64,000 nt of DNA from Asaia sp. W19 (GCF_003994335.1 NZ_PNQZ01000001.1:101678-165677), one strand, 5' to 3'. Shown: positions 55,274 to 64,000, counted from the stretch's first letter. Notes: generated by a model from the sequence alone, not told the origin. Made by a program: numbers and translations.

Positions 55274-56401
55274 TCAGCGGGTGACACGTGCATTGAACGC
55301 GACGAACGCCATCAATACAGCCAGTAATCCGAAGGCGATTGTCAGGCTGCTGGCCTGGGCGATGGCGCCAAGGAGCGCAGGCCCTGCGAGGATGCCAGCA
55401 TAGCCGATGGTGGTGATGGCCGCGACGGCCGCACTGGTCTTCATGACGTTCTGCCGCCCGGTGGCGTTATAGAGCACGGGCACGATATTGGCGCAGCCGA
55501 GCCCGATCAGCAGAAAACCGCCCAGCAGGAGAGGGATGTTCGGGCTCAGCACGACGAGGGCAAACCCGATCGCTGCGGCGCTGCCTCCAAAGGCCATGAC
55601 CCTGACGCGTCCCAGCCTTGCCACGACATGGTCGCCGGTCAGACGGCCCAGGGTCATGGCGGAGGCGAATACGGCATAGCCCCATCCCGGCGCGATGCCG
55701 AAACTGCTGCGCTCGCCCGAGAGATAGACCCCACCCCAGTCGAGCACTGCGCCTTCTGACAGGAAGGCGATGCCGGTCAGGAGTCCGAACAGCCATACCA
55801 CGCCGCGCGGCAACGCAAAGCCGGATCCGCCATCGGGCTCAGCCTGGTTCAACAGCCCCGGCCAGGCAGTCAGGAGCAGCATGACAAGGCTGGCTTGTCC
55901 TCCCATGACGATCATCCAGGGCGACGCACCGAGCTGCGCGAGCAACATGGGCCCGGCGGCCCCCATCGCGCCGCCAATGCTGAAAAAAGCGTGGAATCCG
56001 GAGAGCATGGGACGGCCGCTCTGTTTTTCGACATCCACCGCCTGGATATTGATGGCGGTTTCTGCCGAGCCGAATCCCACACCCAGACAGAAGACGCCTG
56101 CGGCGAGCAGGGGAACGCTGTGCATCAGGGACAAAGGCAGTAGCGCAAGCCCCGACAGGACCATGCCCCCGATTGCCACAGCGCGGCACCCCCAGCGACT
56201 GACCCAGTACCCGGCAAGCGGCATGGCGATGACAGAGCCGATGCCGAGGCAGAGCAGAAGCAGGCCCAGAGCCCCGTCATCAAGGCCGGCATGGGCCTTC
56301 ACAACGGGAACCAGACAGGACCAGAGAGCAAAAAGAATACCGATCAGAAAAAAGACGCTGCGGGTACTGTTTTGCAACCTCTTTGGGTCTCTTCTGTTCA
56401 T
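55274..56401 (-). CDS. Major facilitator superfamily transporter
   Basis: 375 residues, about twelve helices, with the conserved loop motif YWVSRWGCRAVAIGGMVLSG between helices 2 and 3. The pattern, including FFSIGGAMGAAGPMLLAQLG, is that of YbjJ/fucose-permease-like carriers. The substrate is unknown. It is divergent from treA across about 175 bases and co-directional with tldD. Confidence 0.85.
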   Translation of the reverse strand: MNRRDPKRLQNSTRSVFFLIGILFALWSCLVPVVKAHAGLDDGALGLLLLCLGIGSVIAMPLAGYWVSRWGCRAVAIGGMVLSGLALLPLSLMHSVPLLAAGVFCLGVGFGSAETAINIQAVDVEKQSGRPMLSGFHAFFSIGGAMGAAGPMLLAQLGASPWMIVMGGQASLVMLLLTAWPGLLNQAEPDGGSGFALPRGVVWLFGLLTGIAFLSEGAVLDWGGVYLSGERSSFGIAPGWGYAVFASAMTLGRLTGDHVVARLGRVRVMAFGGSAAAIGFALVVLSPNIPLLLGGFLLIGLGCANIVPVLYNATGRQNVMKTSAAVAAITTIGYAGILAGPALLGAIAQASSLTIAFGLLAVLMAFVAFNARVTR

Positions 56402-56577
56402 CCTGCATTCCTCCCCTGGCGTCCTTGGCTGCCTGCAGCGTCTGAAACGCCCCTCAATGGCACCGCTCTGCCGTCACATCCGTGACAAAATGATGCAACG
56501 CCTTCGTGGAGCCGGGGAGCAGACGCAGGCAGGTTCGAGCGCCGCCTGCGCGACGGTGTCGGGTTCAAGGAGATTGC

Positions 56578-58782
56578 ATGACGAGAAACCGCCCCTCATT
56601 CGCCCTGTTCCTGCTTGTCGGGGTTTCCGTCTCGGCTCTCGCGCCATGCGCTGCGCGGGCTGCCGTGAGTGACCCGAACCCCGCGATCGACAGCGTTCAA
56701 AACCCGGCGAGGTCATCTGCGGCGCAGGCCGGGACAGCCGAACCTGCACCTCGTGGTACGGGTGATGACGATCGGACACATCCGGCCCTATCGGCGGAAG
56801 GCAGCATGCCAGGGGGCGAGACGGCGCAGCCGGGTGGGCGGGAGCGGGGCGCTGTTCAGCACCAGTCCGCGCAGCCGGCTCCCCTCGCTTCTCCATCGAC
56901 AGGGCCACGCGAGACGGTGGCCAGCGAGGCAGCGCAATCTCTGCATGTCGGCTCTGTCCCTCAGGATCTGCGTTCGCCGTCGATCGCGCTTGGCGGACTT
57001 TTTGCGGCGATTGGCGGCGCGCATCTGGCGCCCGATTTCAAGACCATTGCCGATGCCCGACCGGATGAGGCCCCAGCGACCCTGCTCGCGGATTGGGAGA
57101 GTCAGCGCAAGCATCCGGATTTCAGTATCAAGGCGTTTTACGAGCAGCATTTCTCGCCGCCCTTGCGCCGTGACATCTCCTATCGCCGCAAGGCCGATGA
57201 GAATATCTATGACTATATTCAGGGTATGTGGGGCGTTCTGACGCGCCAGCCCGACAAGCCTATGTCCTATGCTTCGCTCCTGCCCCTTCCCAATGCCTAT
57301 GTGGTGCCCGGCGGACGTTTCTCGGAGCTTTATTACTGGGATACGTATTTTACGATGATCGGGCTCTATGAGACCGGTCAGTGGGACCTGCTTCGCGGCA
57401 TGATCAAGGACATGGCCTCCTTGATCGATCGCTACGGCCATATTCCCAATGGAACGCGCACCTATTATCTCAGCCGCTCCGAGCCACCCTTCTTCTCGTT
57501 GATGGTCGATCTTCTGGCCCAGCATGACGGTCAGAGCGCCTATCGCAGTTTTCTGCCCCAGTTGCAGAAGGAATATGATTATTGGATGGAAGGGGCGGAC
57601 AGCCTCAAACCGGGACAGGCCTATCGTCATCTGGTGCGCCTGCAGGATGGCACGCTCCTCCTGCGTCACTGGGACGATCTTGATACGCCGCGTGACGAAA
57701 GTTACCCGGAGGATGTGGCAACGGCTGCGCGTGACGGGTCGAGGGCGCCTTCCGAAGTGTATCGTGATCTGCGTGCCGGGTCAGAAACCGGTTGGGATTT
57801 CTCGTCACGCTGGTTGGCCGATGGCCATACGCTCGCGACGATCCACACGACCGATCTGGCGCCCATCGAGGTCAATTGCCTGATGGTCCATCTGGAACAG
57901 ACACTTGAGCATGCCTACGCCCTGACGGGACAGCGCAAGCTCGCACGCGTCTATGGCCAGCGTGCCGATGAACGCACGCTCGCCGTGCGCCGTCTCTTCT
58001 GGGATGAGGATCGTCAGGCTTTCTACGATTATGACTGGCGTAAAAACCGCCCCACGGACGTGCTCTCTGCCGCAACGACTGTGCCGCTATTCCTGCGTCT
58101 GGCGTCGCAGGAACAGGCCATGGGTGTGGCTGACACGATCAAGGCGCGCCTGCTGCGCCCCGGCGGGATCATGGCAACCGACCATGAGAGCGGGCAGCAA
58201 TGGGATGCCCCCAATGGCTGGGCGCCCGAAGAATGGATGGCCATCAAGGGGCTAAACAATTATGGGGCGACCGATCTGGCGGAGACCATCGCCAGACGCT
58301 GGATGGCCAGGGTAATCGGCACGTATGAGAAATCGGGCGTGTTGCTCGAAAAATATGACGTCGACTCTCCCACGATCAGCGCCACAGGGGGCAAGGGCGG
58401 TGGGGAATACCCAATGCAGATCGGGTTTGGCTGGACCAATGGCACATTGCTCGGGCTGATGCGCCGTTACCCTGACGTGACCGAGCAGATCCTCAAGCAC
58501 AACCCTCTGGCCGGGCAGCCCGCCATTGATGTCTTGCCACCCAGTGACCCCTATAGTGCGGTAGGACCTGAGGGGAGCCCGCCTGCCGATCCGCCAGCCA
58601 AGCCAGCAGGCGAAGTCGAGACCGGCCCGCAGGACGCCAGTGCCCACAAGACTGCGGCCTTGCAGCCCGATGGTACCGACGTGACTGGCGGTGACGGGTC
58701 ATCGAAGCGCGTTGCCGCACGGGTTGCGCCGCTGGATGAGCGTGTACCAACCCGCAAGATGACGGCGTATCAGCCCTCCTGA
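56578..58782 (+). CDS. treA: Periplasmic alpha,alpha-trehalase (GH37)
   Basis: Hydrolyses trehalose to two glucose molecules in the periplasm. 734 residues from the ATG at 56578 (AAGGAGATTGC before it) with a signal peptide (FALFLLVGVSVSALAPCAARA). Both GH37 signatures are intact: PGGRFSELYYWDTYF at about 244-258 and QWDAPNGWAP at about 541-550. It is about 170 residues longer than E. coli TreA. The surplus is an Ala/Pro/Ser-rich N-terminal region (about residues 25-145) and a Pro/Asp/Ala-rich C-terminal tail (about 70 residues). It overlaps the next gene's 3' end by 13 bases. Confidence 0.94.
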   Translation: MTRNRPSFALFLLVGVSVSALAPCAARAAVSDPNPAIDSVQNPARSSAAQAGTAEPAPRGTGDDDRTHPALSAEGSMPGGETAQPGGRERGAVQHQSAQPAPLASPSTGPRETVASEAAQSLHVGSVPQDLRSPSIALGGLFAAIGGAHLAPDFKTIADARPDEAPATLLADWESQRKHPDFSIKAFYEQHFSPPLRRDISYRRKADENIYDYIQGMWGVLTRQPDKPMSYASLLPLPNAYVVPGGRFSELYYWDTYFTMIGLYETGQWDLLRGMIKDMASLIDRYGHIPNGTRTYYLSRSEPPFFSLMVDLLAQHDGQSAYRSFLPQLQKEYDYWMEGADSLKPGQAYRHLVRLQDGTLLLRHWDDLDTPRDESYPEDVATAARDGSRAPSEVYRDLRAGSETGWDFSSRWLADGHTLATIHTTDLAPIEVNCLMVHLEQTLEHAYALTGQRKLARVYGQRADERTLAVRRLFWDEDRQAFYDYDWRKNRPTDVLSAATTVPLFLRLASQEQAMGVADTIKARLLRPGGIMATDHESGQQWDAPNGWAPEEWMAIKGLNNYGATDLAETIARRWMARVIGTYEKSGVLLEKYDVDSPTISATGGKGGGEYPMQIGFGWTNGTLLGLMRRYPDVTEQILKHNPLAGQPAIDVLPPSDPYSAVGPEGSPPADPPAKPAGEVETGPQDASAHKTAALQPDGTDVTGGDGSSKRVAARVAPLDERVPTRKMTAYQPS

Positions 58783-59945
58783 GGAGCGAAATGCAGCGTG
58801 AGGCGTCTCAGGGCCTCACGCAATACGGGTTCTGTCTTGCAGAAGGCGAAGCGGATGAGATGGCGTGGTGGGGACGCCCCGTGCGGGTTGTAAAAGGCCG
58901 AGACGGGAATGGCGGCCACCCCGGCTTCAGTCACAAGATCGCGGCAAAACGCCATGTCGTCCCGCCCTTTCGAGTGGGCGCTGATATCGGCCACGACGAA
59001 GTAGCTGCCATCGGCGGGCAGGGTCGGAAAACCGAGCGCATGCAGCCCCTCGGCAAAAAGATCGCGGCGTGCGCGCAGGCTGTCGGAGAGATCCTGAAAG
59101 AAGTCATCGCCCAGATCGAGCCCGATTGCTACCGCACGCTGCAGATTGGGCGCGCTCGAAAAGGCGATGATCTGATGTGCCTTGGCGATGACTGAGGCGA
59201 GTGCGGGGCAGGCGGTGATATAGCCGATCTTCCACCCGGTGACCGAGAAGCTCTTGCCTGCGCTGCCGATGCGTATGGCCCGTTCGCGCATACCCGGTCG
59301 GGTCATGAGTGGGACATGCTTCACCCCGAAAGTCAGATGCTCATAGACTTCATCACATACTGCGTAGCAGTCATGTTCGAGCACGAGTGAGGCAATCAAA
59401 TCGAGTTCCTGCGCGGTAAACACCTTGCCGCTGGGGTTCATCGGGGAGTTCAGCAGGATCAGCTTGGTCTTGTCTGAGAAAGCTGCACGGAGCGTATCCT
59501 CCGGAAGATGCCAGTCCGGCGCTTCCACGCGCACGCAGCGCGGTATGGCACCCAGCATCTTGAGTACTGGCAGATAGGTGTCGTAGAGCGGCTCGATCAG
59601 CACGACCTCGTCCCCGGGCTCGATGAGCGCCATCAGGCTCACGGCCAGGGCCTCGGTCGCGCCCGAGGTGACGATGACCTCACGCACCGGATCGACGGTA
59701 AGTCCGTAATCGCGCTTGTTGGCGCGCGCCACCGCCTCCCGCAGTTCCGGTAGGCCGGTCAGGGGGGCATATTGGTTGCGCCCGTCCTTCAGGGCCGCCG
59801 CCGCCGCTTCGATCAAAGAGGCTGGCCCTTCTGTATCCGGAAAGCCCTGACCCAGATTGACCGCATCATGCGCCATGGCGAGCTGCGACATTGTCGTAAA
59901 GATCGTGGTCGGCAGGGAGTTGAGAAATGCATTGGGGGATTTCAT
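58770..59945 (-). CDS. Class I/II PLP aminotransferase
   Basis: 391 residues. PLP lysine in IGSAGKSFSVTGWKIGYITA, the NP motif in LLNSPMNPSGKVF, and the C-terminal substrate Arg in HLIRFAFCKTEP. The N-terminal NLGQGFPDTEGP is typical of the kynurenine/methionine aminotransferase branch (YbdL-like). The amino acid substrate cannot be fixed from sequence. No operon partners. Confidence 0.87.
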   Translation of the reverse strand: MKSPNAFLNSLPTTIFTTMSQLAMAHDAVNLGQGFPDTEGPASLIEAAAAALKDGRNQYAPLTGLPELREAVARANKRDYGLTVDPVREVIVTSGATEALAVSLMALIEPGDEVVLIEPLYDTYLPVLKMLGAIPRCVRVEAPDWHLPEDTLRAAFSDKTKLILLNSPMNPSGKVFTAQELDLIASLVLEHDCYAVCDEVYEHLTFGVKHVPLMTRPGMRERAIRIGSAGKSFSVTGWKIGYITACPALASVIAKAHQIIAFSSAPNLQRAVAIGLDLGDDFFQDLSDSLRARRDLFAEGLHALGFPTLPADGSYFVVADISAHSKGRDDMAFCRDLVTEAGVAAIPVSAFYNPHGASPPRHLIRFAFCKTEPVLREALRRLTLHFAPQEG

Positions 59946-60513
59946 GCCGTGCCTGCCTTTTAGAGGAAGTCGGTATGATACCGGCTAAATCAGGCCTGTA
60001 AAATCCAGCTTTTCGCCCTGGGTCGCTGCGCGTGTATTCCTTTCCCGGAACCGGAGATCATCCGGGCGAGATGTCCCGTTCCGCGCTCGATGAGGATGGG
60101 GGATAGACGAGGGACATTCCGGCTTCGGGGTCGTGGGCGGGGCGAGATCAGATGCTTTGAACCTGCCCGTCAGACATCGAGCGAGCGCCCGGGGCAGATC
60201 GCGCACGCGAGGGACAAAAGCACGGTCAAGACCGGGACTCCGTCGGTCGAGAGCCATCACAGTCGCGTGGGGCGCAGAAAAAAACATCGATAAGGGAGCG
60301 AAACGCTCCGATATGCTATTTTTGTTGGTCTGTCATGCGTCGTTTTGCTTCCGGAAAGGGATGCGGGGGTGCGTACGAGACGCCCGGAGGGGGTTTTTCG
60401 TTACGCCAGCCCCTCAAAAAGCCTTCGGAATACTCGACAGTTCGCGAATCCTGTCCTAATCGTTTTGCAGCCGATCAGTGCGGCCCCTTGAGGCAGATAC
60501 AGGTATTTGACAA
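59946..60513. promoter_or_regulatory. Control region upstream of glnA
   Basis: About 570 bases without a supported gene. GGAGCG-AAA-CGCTCC (60295-60309) is a compact inverted repeat followed by TATGCTATTTTTG. CCGGTATCATACCGAC-like repeat near 59970-59985 lies at the aminotransferase start. The glnA promoter and any NtrC or other nitrogen-control site should lie here, but I see no clear sigma-54 -24/-12 pair. No glnB gene precedes glnA. Confidence 0.45.
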
Positions 60514-62004
60514 ATGGCGAAAAAAGCTCCAGCCGCGGCGTCCAAGGCTGCGTCTTCCACGATTGCAGCCCCGCCCAAGCCGGGCAAGCCGGACAGCGCC
60601 GCTGTAAAGCGCGTTTTCGAGCTGATGCAGGAACACTCGGTCGAGCTGGTTGACCTGCGCTTCACCGACCCGAAGGGCAAGTGGCACCACACCACGCAGT
60701 GGCACACCACCATCGAGGAAGACACCTTCGTCGAAGGCTTCATGTTCGACGGTTCGTCGATCGCTGGCTGGAAAGCCATCAATGAATCCGACATGGTGCT
60801 TCTGCCCGACCCGACCACGGCTGTCATGGACCCGTTCTCGGCCAAGCCGCAGCTGATCCTGATCTGCGATATCGTCGAGCCCCGCACCGGCAATTTCTAT
60901 GCCCGTGACCCGCGTGCGACCGCCAAGGCTGCCGAAGCCTACCTGAAGACCACGGGCCTGGGCGACACCGCCTTCTTCGGTCCCGAAGCCGAGTTCTTCA
61001 TCTTCGACAACGTCAAGTTCGGCACGGGCCCGAATTACGGCACATATCAGCTTGACAGCATCGAAGGCCCCGATGCCTCGATGAAGGACTACCCGGAAGG
61101 CAATATGGGCCATCGTCCGGTGGTCAAGGGCGGCTACTTCCCGGTTGCTCCGGTCGATAGCGAAGGCGATCTGCGCGCCGAGATGCTCTCCACCATGGGT
61201 GAGATGGGTCTGCCGATCGAGAAGCACCATCATGAAGTGGCGCAGTCGCAGCATGAGCTGGGCACCAAGTTCGCGACGCTGGTCCAGTCGGCCGACTTCA
61301 TGCAGATCTACAAGTACTGCGTGCACAACGTTGCCCATTCCTATGGCAAGACGGCAACCTTCATGCCGAAGCCCATCGCTGGCGATAACGGCTCGGGCAT
61401 GCATGTGCATCAGTCGATCTGGCGTGATGGCAAGCCGCTTTTCGCGGGTGACCAGTATGCCGGCCTGTCGGAAGATGCGCTGTTCTATATCGGTGGCATC
61501 ATCAAGCACGCCAAGGCGCTGAACGCCTTCACCAACCCGTCGACCAACTCCTACAAGCGTCTGATCCCGGGCTTCGAAGCCCCCGTGCTGCTCGCTTACT
61601 CGGCCGCCAATCGTTCGGCTTCGTGTCGTATTCCGTATTCGGTCGGCCCGAAGGCGAAGCGTATCGAGGTCCGTTTCCCGGATCCGACCGCCAATCCTTA
61701 CCTTGCTTTCTCCGCCATGCTGATGGCCGGTCTGGATGGCATTCGCAACAAGATCCACCCCGGCGAAGCCATGGACAAGGATCTGTACGAACTGCCGAAG
61801 GAAGAGCTGGCGCAGATCCCGACGGTTTGCGGTTCGCTCCGTGAAGCCCTCCAGGCTCTTGAGGCCGATTTCGCATTCCTTCTGGAAGGCGATGTCTTCA
61901 CCAAGGACCAGATCGAGAGCTACATCGAACTGAAGTGGAAAGAAGTCTACAAGTTCGAGCACACGCCGCACCCGGCCGAGTTCGAAATGTACTACTCGGT
62001 CTGA
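60514..62004 (+). CDS. glnA: Glutamine synthetase type I
   Basis: Makes glutamine from glutamate, ammonia and ATP; dodecameric cytoplasmic enzyme. 496 residues. Motifs: [32 protein letters not shown], the ATP-binding [16 protein letters not shown] and [18 protein letters not shown]. The adenylylation loop [12 protein letters not shown] keeps the regulatory Tyr, so GlnE control is likely. The N terminus carries an extra 25-30 residues rich in Lys, Ala and Pro that most GlnA proteins lack. A terminator follows directly. Confidence 0.96.
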   Translation: MAKKAPAAASKAASSTIAAPPKPGKPDSAAVKRVFELMQEHSVELVDLRFTDPKGKWHHTTQWHTTIEEDTFVEGFMFDGSSIAGWKAINESDMVLLPDPTTAVMDPFSAKPQLILICDIVEPRTGNFYARDPRATAKAAEAYLKTTGLGDTAFFGPEAEFFIFDNVKFGTGPNYGTYQLDSIEGPDASMKDYPEGNMGHRPVVKGGYFPVAPVDSEGDLRAEMLSTMGEMGLPIEKHHHEVAQSQHELGTKFATLVQSADFMQIYKYCVHNVAHSYGKTATFMPKPIAGDNGSGMHVHQSIWRDGKPLFAGDQYAGLSEDALFYIGGIIKHAKALNAFTNPSTNSYKRLIPGFEAPVLLAYSAANRSASCRIPYSVGPKAKRIEVRFPDPTANPYLAFSAMLMAGLDGIRNKIHPGEAMDKDLYELPKEELAQIPTVCGSLREALQALEADFAFLLEGDVFTKDQIESYIELKWKEVYKFEHTPHPAEFEMYYSV

Positions 62005-62012
62005 TCCGAGAC

Positions 62013-62042
62013 AAAAGCCCGGCCTCAGCGCCGGGCTTTTTT
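62013..62042 (+). terminator. Intrinsic terminator of glnA
   Basis: AAAAGCCCGGC-CTCAGC-GCCGGGCTTTT followed by TT: an 11-bp stem ending in a T run, eight bases after the stop codon. Confidence 0.93.
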
Positions 62043-62545
62043 ATGGCCGTGACGCACACTTCCAGCTTCTCGCCTCCAGTCGAGCGGATGGGGCAAATGC
62101 TGGGCCGGCTCGCGAGAGCGTCTCATTCTCTGGGCTAGGCTTCAGGGCAGGCCAGCCACAGAGGGCGCGAGTCCGATCGTGCGGGAGACCAAGGGGCAGT
62201 TCGAGCCCAGCCTGATTGTTATCCCTGACAGACGGAGGGCTGAGATGCTCGTCCGTGTGGGTAAGGTGGGCGCGCTCGAACAGGACCCATAAGCGTCCGC
62301 CGCTCCTCAAGCGAGCCGATCGTCTCAGCCACTCGGTCGCGGCCGCACAATGCTACTCGGTCCGGACCGAAGGGCCCCCAGTCAGCCTGGTCGCGGGGCA
62401 ACGTCTGTTCCCACCGTCTGGTATGAGCGCGCTGTTGCGGACCGCGTACCCCTGCACGCGCTGTCTGGATCAGTTGGGTAGTCGAGGTGGGAAAGATCTT
62501 GACGAATCTTCCATTACCGACGACAAGCGACCCATCCATGATCTT
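62043..62545. other. Non-coding or degenerate region between glnA and tRNA-Thr
   Basis: GC-rich, about 500 bases. Open frames of about 106-116 codons exist on both strands (62216-62566 plus, 62219-62539 minus), but neither product resembles a family that I recognise, and the plus frame runs into the tRNA gene. Treated as non-coding. Confidence 0.5.
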
Positions 62546-62620
62546 GCCGGGTTAGCACAGTGGTAGTGCAGCGGTTTTGTAAACCGAAGGTCGGGGGTTC
62601 AAATCCCTCACCCGGCACCA
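62546..62620 (+). tRNA. tRNA-Thr (anticodon TGT)
   Basis: Complete cloverleaf of 75 bases with encoded CCA. The acceptor stem is GCCGGGT/ACCCGGC, the D stem GCAC/GTGC, the anticodon loop TTTGTAA and the T arm GGGGGTTCAAATCCCTC. Anticodon TGT reads ACA and related Thr codons. It marks the point where base composition changes downstream. Confidence 0.96.
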
Positions 62621-63108
62621 GAAATCCTTATAAATCATAGGTTTTAGCAAGCGTATTGTGCGAACGAATCGAGCTCATCGCACGGTATGTCGGACAAAAA
62701 GCCGGATATATCCTCTCGAGAATCACTCTCTCCCTTAAGAGCCATGAGTCTGATTCCACAATCCGTGTTATCTCATGGTGAACAGCCGCGCTTAGAGCTG
62801 GGATTAGGCTCGGATTTCAGACGCAGCGCTCGGATCAATGCGCGAACAGCGCTCTAATCTTCGCGCAGGGCGGTGATCCCGCGAGCGTTGACACTATCAG
62901 AGATCATGTCGTCGCCATTTTCGCGTGGGGAATTCGTAGGCGCAGACCCTGCATCTCATCCAATAGCCACTCTGCGTGAGGCTGGGCGCTTTTAAAGACT
63001 AGAACGGTCTGTAATTCACGGTAATGTTTTAAGAATACAATAATTTGTAAAACACAAACTTATTTTCCTGTGCTTTTCTGCTTTTAGATCAGAAAACTGG
63101 AAAATAAC
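62621..63108. other. Lower-GC region between tRNA-Thr and the repeat protein
   Basis: About 490 bases without a supported gene. Base composition falls, and the last 110 bases before the next start are strongly AT-rich (e.g. AATACAATAATTTGTAAAAC), as expected for a promoter and leader. Short frames exist on both strands; none is recognisable. Confidence 0.5.
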
Positions 63109-64000
63109 ATGGTAAATTTAACTGGATTTCTTCCTAAGTCTCTGACGAATATATACATTTATGTGCTGAATGCTGACGGGACAGTTTCTGCCAGTAACGA
63201 TAATGCGGCGATCGGTCCGCTTACGGCGTCGTATGACGGCAAAACGTGGAAATACACTGACGCCAACGGACAAGTGGTTGTGAGTGCGCAGAACACCACG
63301 ACCGGAGCATACCAGACCGAAAACGGGTTCATTTCCTATAGCCCTAGCGGGGGCTATATCCTTGTTAGTAATGACAAGATCGCGGACCCTACAAAGGTAA
63401 GTTGGTCCAATCAGTCGGGTGTTGTACCGGGATCGACGCCTTTCCCCTCATTTGGAGGTGCCAGCACATCCCTGAAGATCACCGATTCCTCCGGAAGTAG
63501 CGCAGTCACTTACGATCGGGTTTCTGGAGGTGTAACCGCGCAAGGGACCTATGACCCGACAGCGCACGCTACCATGCCCAGCGTAACTGCACCGTCAGGC
63601 TACCTGCCCGACACACTGAACGATGTGTACATTTATGTGCTGAATGCTGACGGGACAGTTTCTGCCAGTAACGATAATGCGGCGATCGGTCCGCTTACGG
63701 CGTCGTATGACGGCAAAACGTGGAAATACATTGACGCCAACGGACAAGTGGTTGTGAGTGCGCAGAACACCACGACCGGAGCATACCAGACCGAAAACGG
63801 GTTCATTTCCTATAGCCCTAGCGGGGGCTATATCCTTGTTAGTAATGACAAGATCGCGGACCCTACAAAGGTAAGTTGGTCCAATCAGTCGGGTGTTGTA
63901 CCGGGATCGACGCCTTTCCCCTCATTTGGAGGTGCCAGCACATCCCTGAAGATCACCGATTCCTCCGGAAGTAGCGCAGTCACTTACGATCGGGTTTCTG
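63109..64000 (+). CDS. Large tandem-repeat protein, 5' part only (runs off the window)
   Basis: Open from the ATG at 63109 to the window end, 297 codons without a stop. A short leader (MVNLTGFLPKSLTN) has no Sec signal peptide. It is followed by 158-residue units beginning YIYVLNADGTVSASNDNAAI, rich in Gly, Ser, Thr, Asn, Asp and Tyr and poor in Lys, Arg and Cys, which suggests beta-strand modules. The second copy starts at residue 174. The AT-rich upstream, weak GGAAA ribosome site and lower GC differ from neighbours. A surface or secreted adhesin-like protein, perhaps exported by a type I system through its missing C terminus, is the inference; no domain is recognised with certainty. Confidence 0.72.
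   Translation, partial: MVNLTGFLPKSLTNIYIYVLNADGTVSASNDNAAIGPLTASYDGKTWKYTDANGQVVVSAQNTTTGAYQTENGFISYSPSGGYILVSNDKIADPTKVSWSNQSGVVPGSTPFPSFGGASTSLKITDSSGSSAVTYDRVSGGVTAQGTYDPTAHATMPSVTAPSGYLPDTLNDVYIYVLNADGTVSASNDNAAIGPLTASYDGKTWKYIDANGQVVVSAQNTTTGAYQTENGFISYSPSGGYILVSNDKIADPTKVSWSNQSGVVPGSTPFPSFGGASTSLKITDSSGSSAVTYDRVS
63124..64000 (+). repeat. Tandem 474-bp repeat inside the truncated coding region
   Basis: Period exactly 474 bp (158 codons). From 63154 and 63628 the two copies match at 372 of 373 bases that can be compared; the only change is C63257 to T63731 (Thr to Ile). The first 30 bases of the unit (63124-63153 against 63598-63627) are diverged in DNA but similar in protein (GFLPKSLTN and GYLPDTLND), so copy 1 carries a distinct edge. 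The total copy number lies beyond the window. Confidence 0.95.

Noticed and set aside
60475..61971. 498-codon open frame opposite glnA
   Set aside because: Mirror frame of a highly expressed, codon-biased gene; no recognisable motifs.
62216..62566. Open frames on both strands after glnA
   Set aside because: Neither resembles a known protein; the plus frame enters the tRNA-Thr gene.
63124..64000. Possible transposon or segmental DNA duplication rather than a protein repeat
   Set aside because: The period is exactly 158 codons, the frame stays open across the junction, and the diverged first 30 bases still encode similar residues, all pointing to a protein repeat.

Overview
This window is a contiguous piece of a GC-rich alphaproteobacterial chromosome. 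Its content points to an acetic acid bacterium (Acetobacteraceae; Asaia/Gluconobacter/Acetobacter-like, genus not resolved): a complete pqqABCDE operon, an haem cluster next to maf, a periplasmic trehalase, large TonB and efflux systems, and dense coding with many ATGA-type overlaps. This assignment rests on gene content and my reading of the proteins, not on a database search.

Layout. 0-9 kb: etfA, then a two-gene ureide cassette (allantoate amidohydrolase plus a PucG-like aminotransferase), a divergent LysR regulator, and a TonB receptor paired with a secreted CocE-type hydrolase. 9-14.7 kb (minus strand): a YtcA-HlyD-FUSC-outer-membrane-factor efflux operon ending in its own MarR regulator, with a palindromic candidate operator upstream. 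15-18.3 kb: tRNA-Ala(GGC), maf, a 317-bp GTAC-rich intergenic region that looks like the chromosomal replication origin, then hemE-HAD-hemJ. 18.3-22 kb: three tandem 125-bp hairpin repeats and pqqABCDE, including the 26-codon pqqA. 22-33 kb: an AI-2E family permease, a CzcCBA-like metal RND pump, a DUF885 peptidase-like protein and a MATE exporter. 33-38 kb: an AT-rich leader followed by rmlBADC and a glycosyltransferase (dTDP-L-rhamnose and polysaccharide assembly). 38-46.5 kb: pseudouridine synthases, ftsK, rsmD, a glutamine amidotransferase, tadA, an HtrA/Deg protease and a YaiI-family protein. 46.6-56.4 kb: an unknown membrane protein, a hydratase, a 2-hydroxyacid dehydrogenase, two paralogous retropepsin-like proteins without DTG active sites flanking a DksA/YbiI zinc finger gene, a helix-turn-helix protein with a C-terminal membrane anchor, tldD and an MFS transporter. 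56.5-62 kb: treA, an aminotransferase and glnA. 62.5 kb to the end: tRNA-Thr(TGT), then a visible drop in GC and the start of a large tandem-repeat protein (474-bp, 158-residue unit, almost identical copies) that runs off the window.

How it fits together. The core is housekeeping: haem, origin-proximal synteny, ribosome/tRNA modification, FtsK and glutamine synthetase. Layered on it are envelope and periplasmic functions typical of acetic acid bacteria: PQQ for periplasmic dehydrogenases, drug/acid/metal efflux, trehalose hydrolysis and rhamnose polysaccharide. TldD may assist PqqA processing. The observations I find most worth attention are the truncated repeat protein after tRNA-Thr, the putative origin, the dispersed hairpin repeat family with a compensatory base-pair change, and the paired inactive-looking retropepsins.
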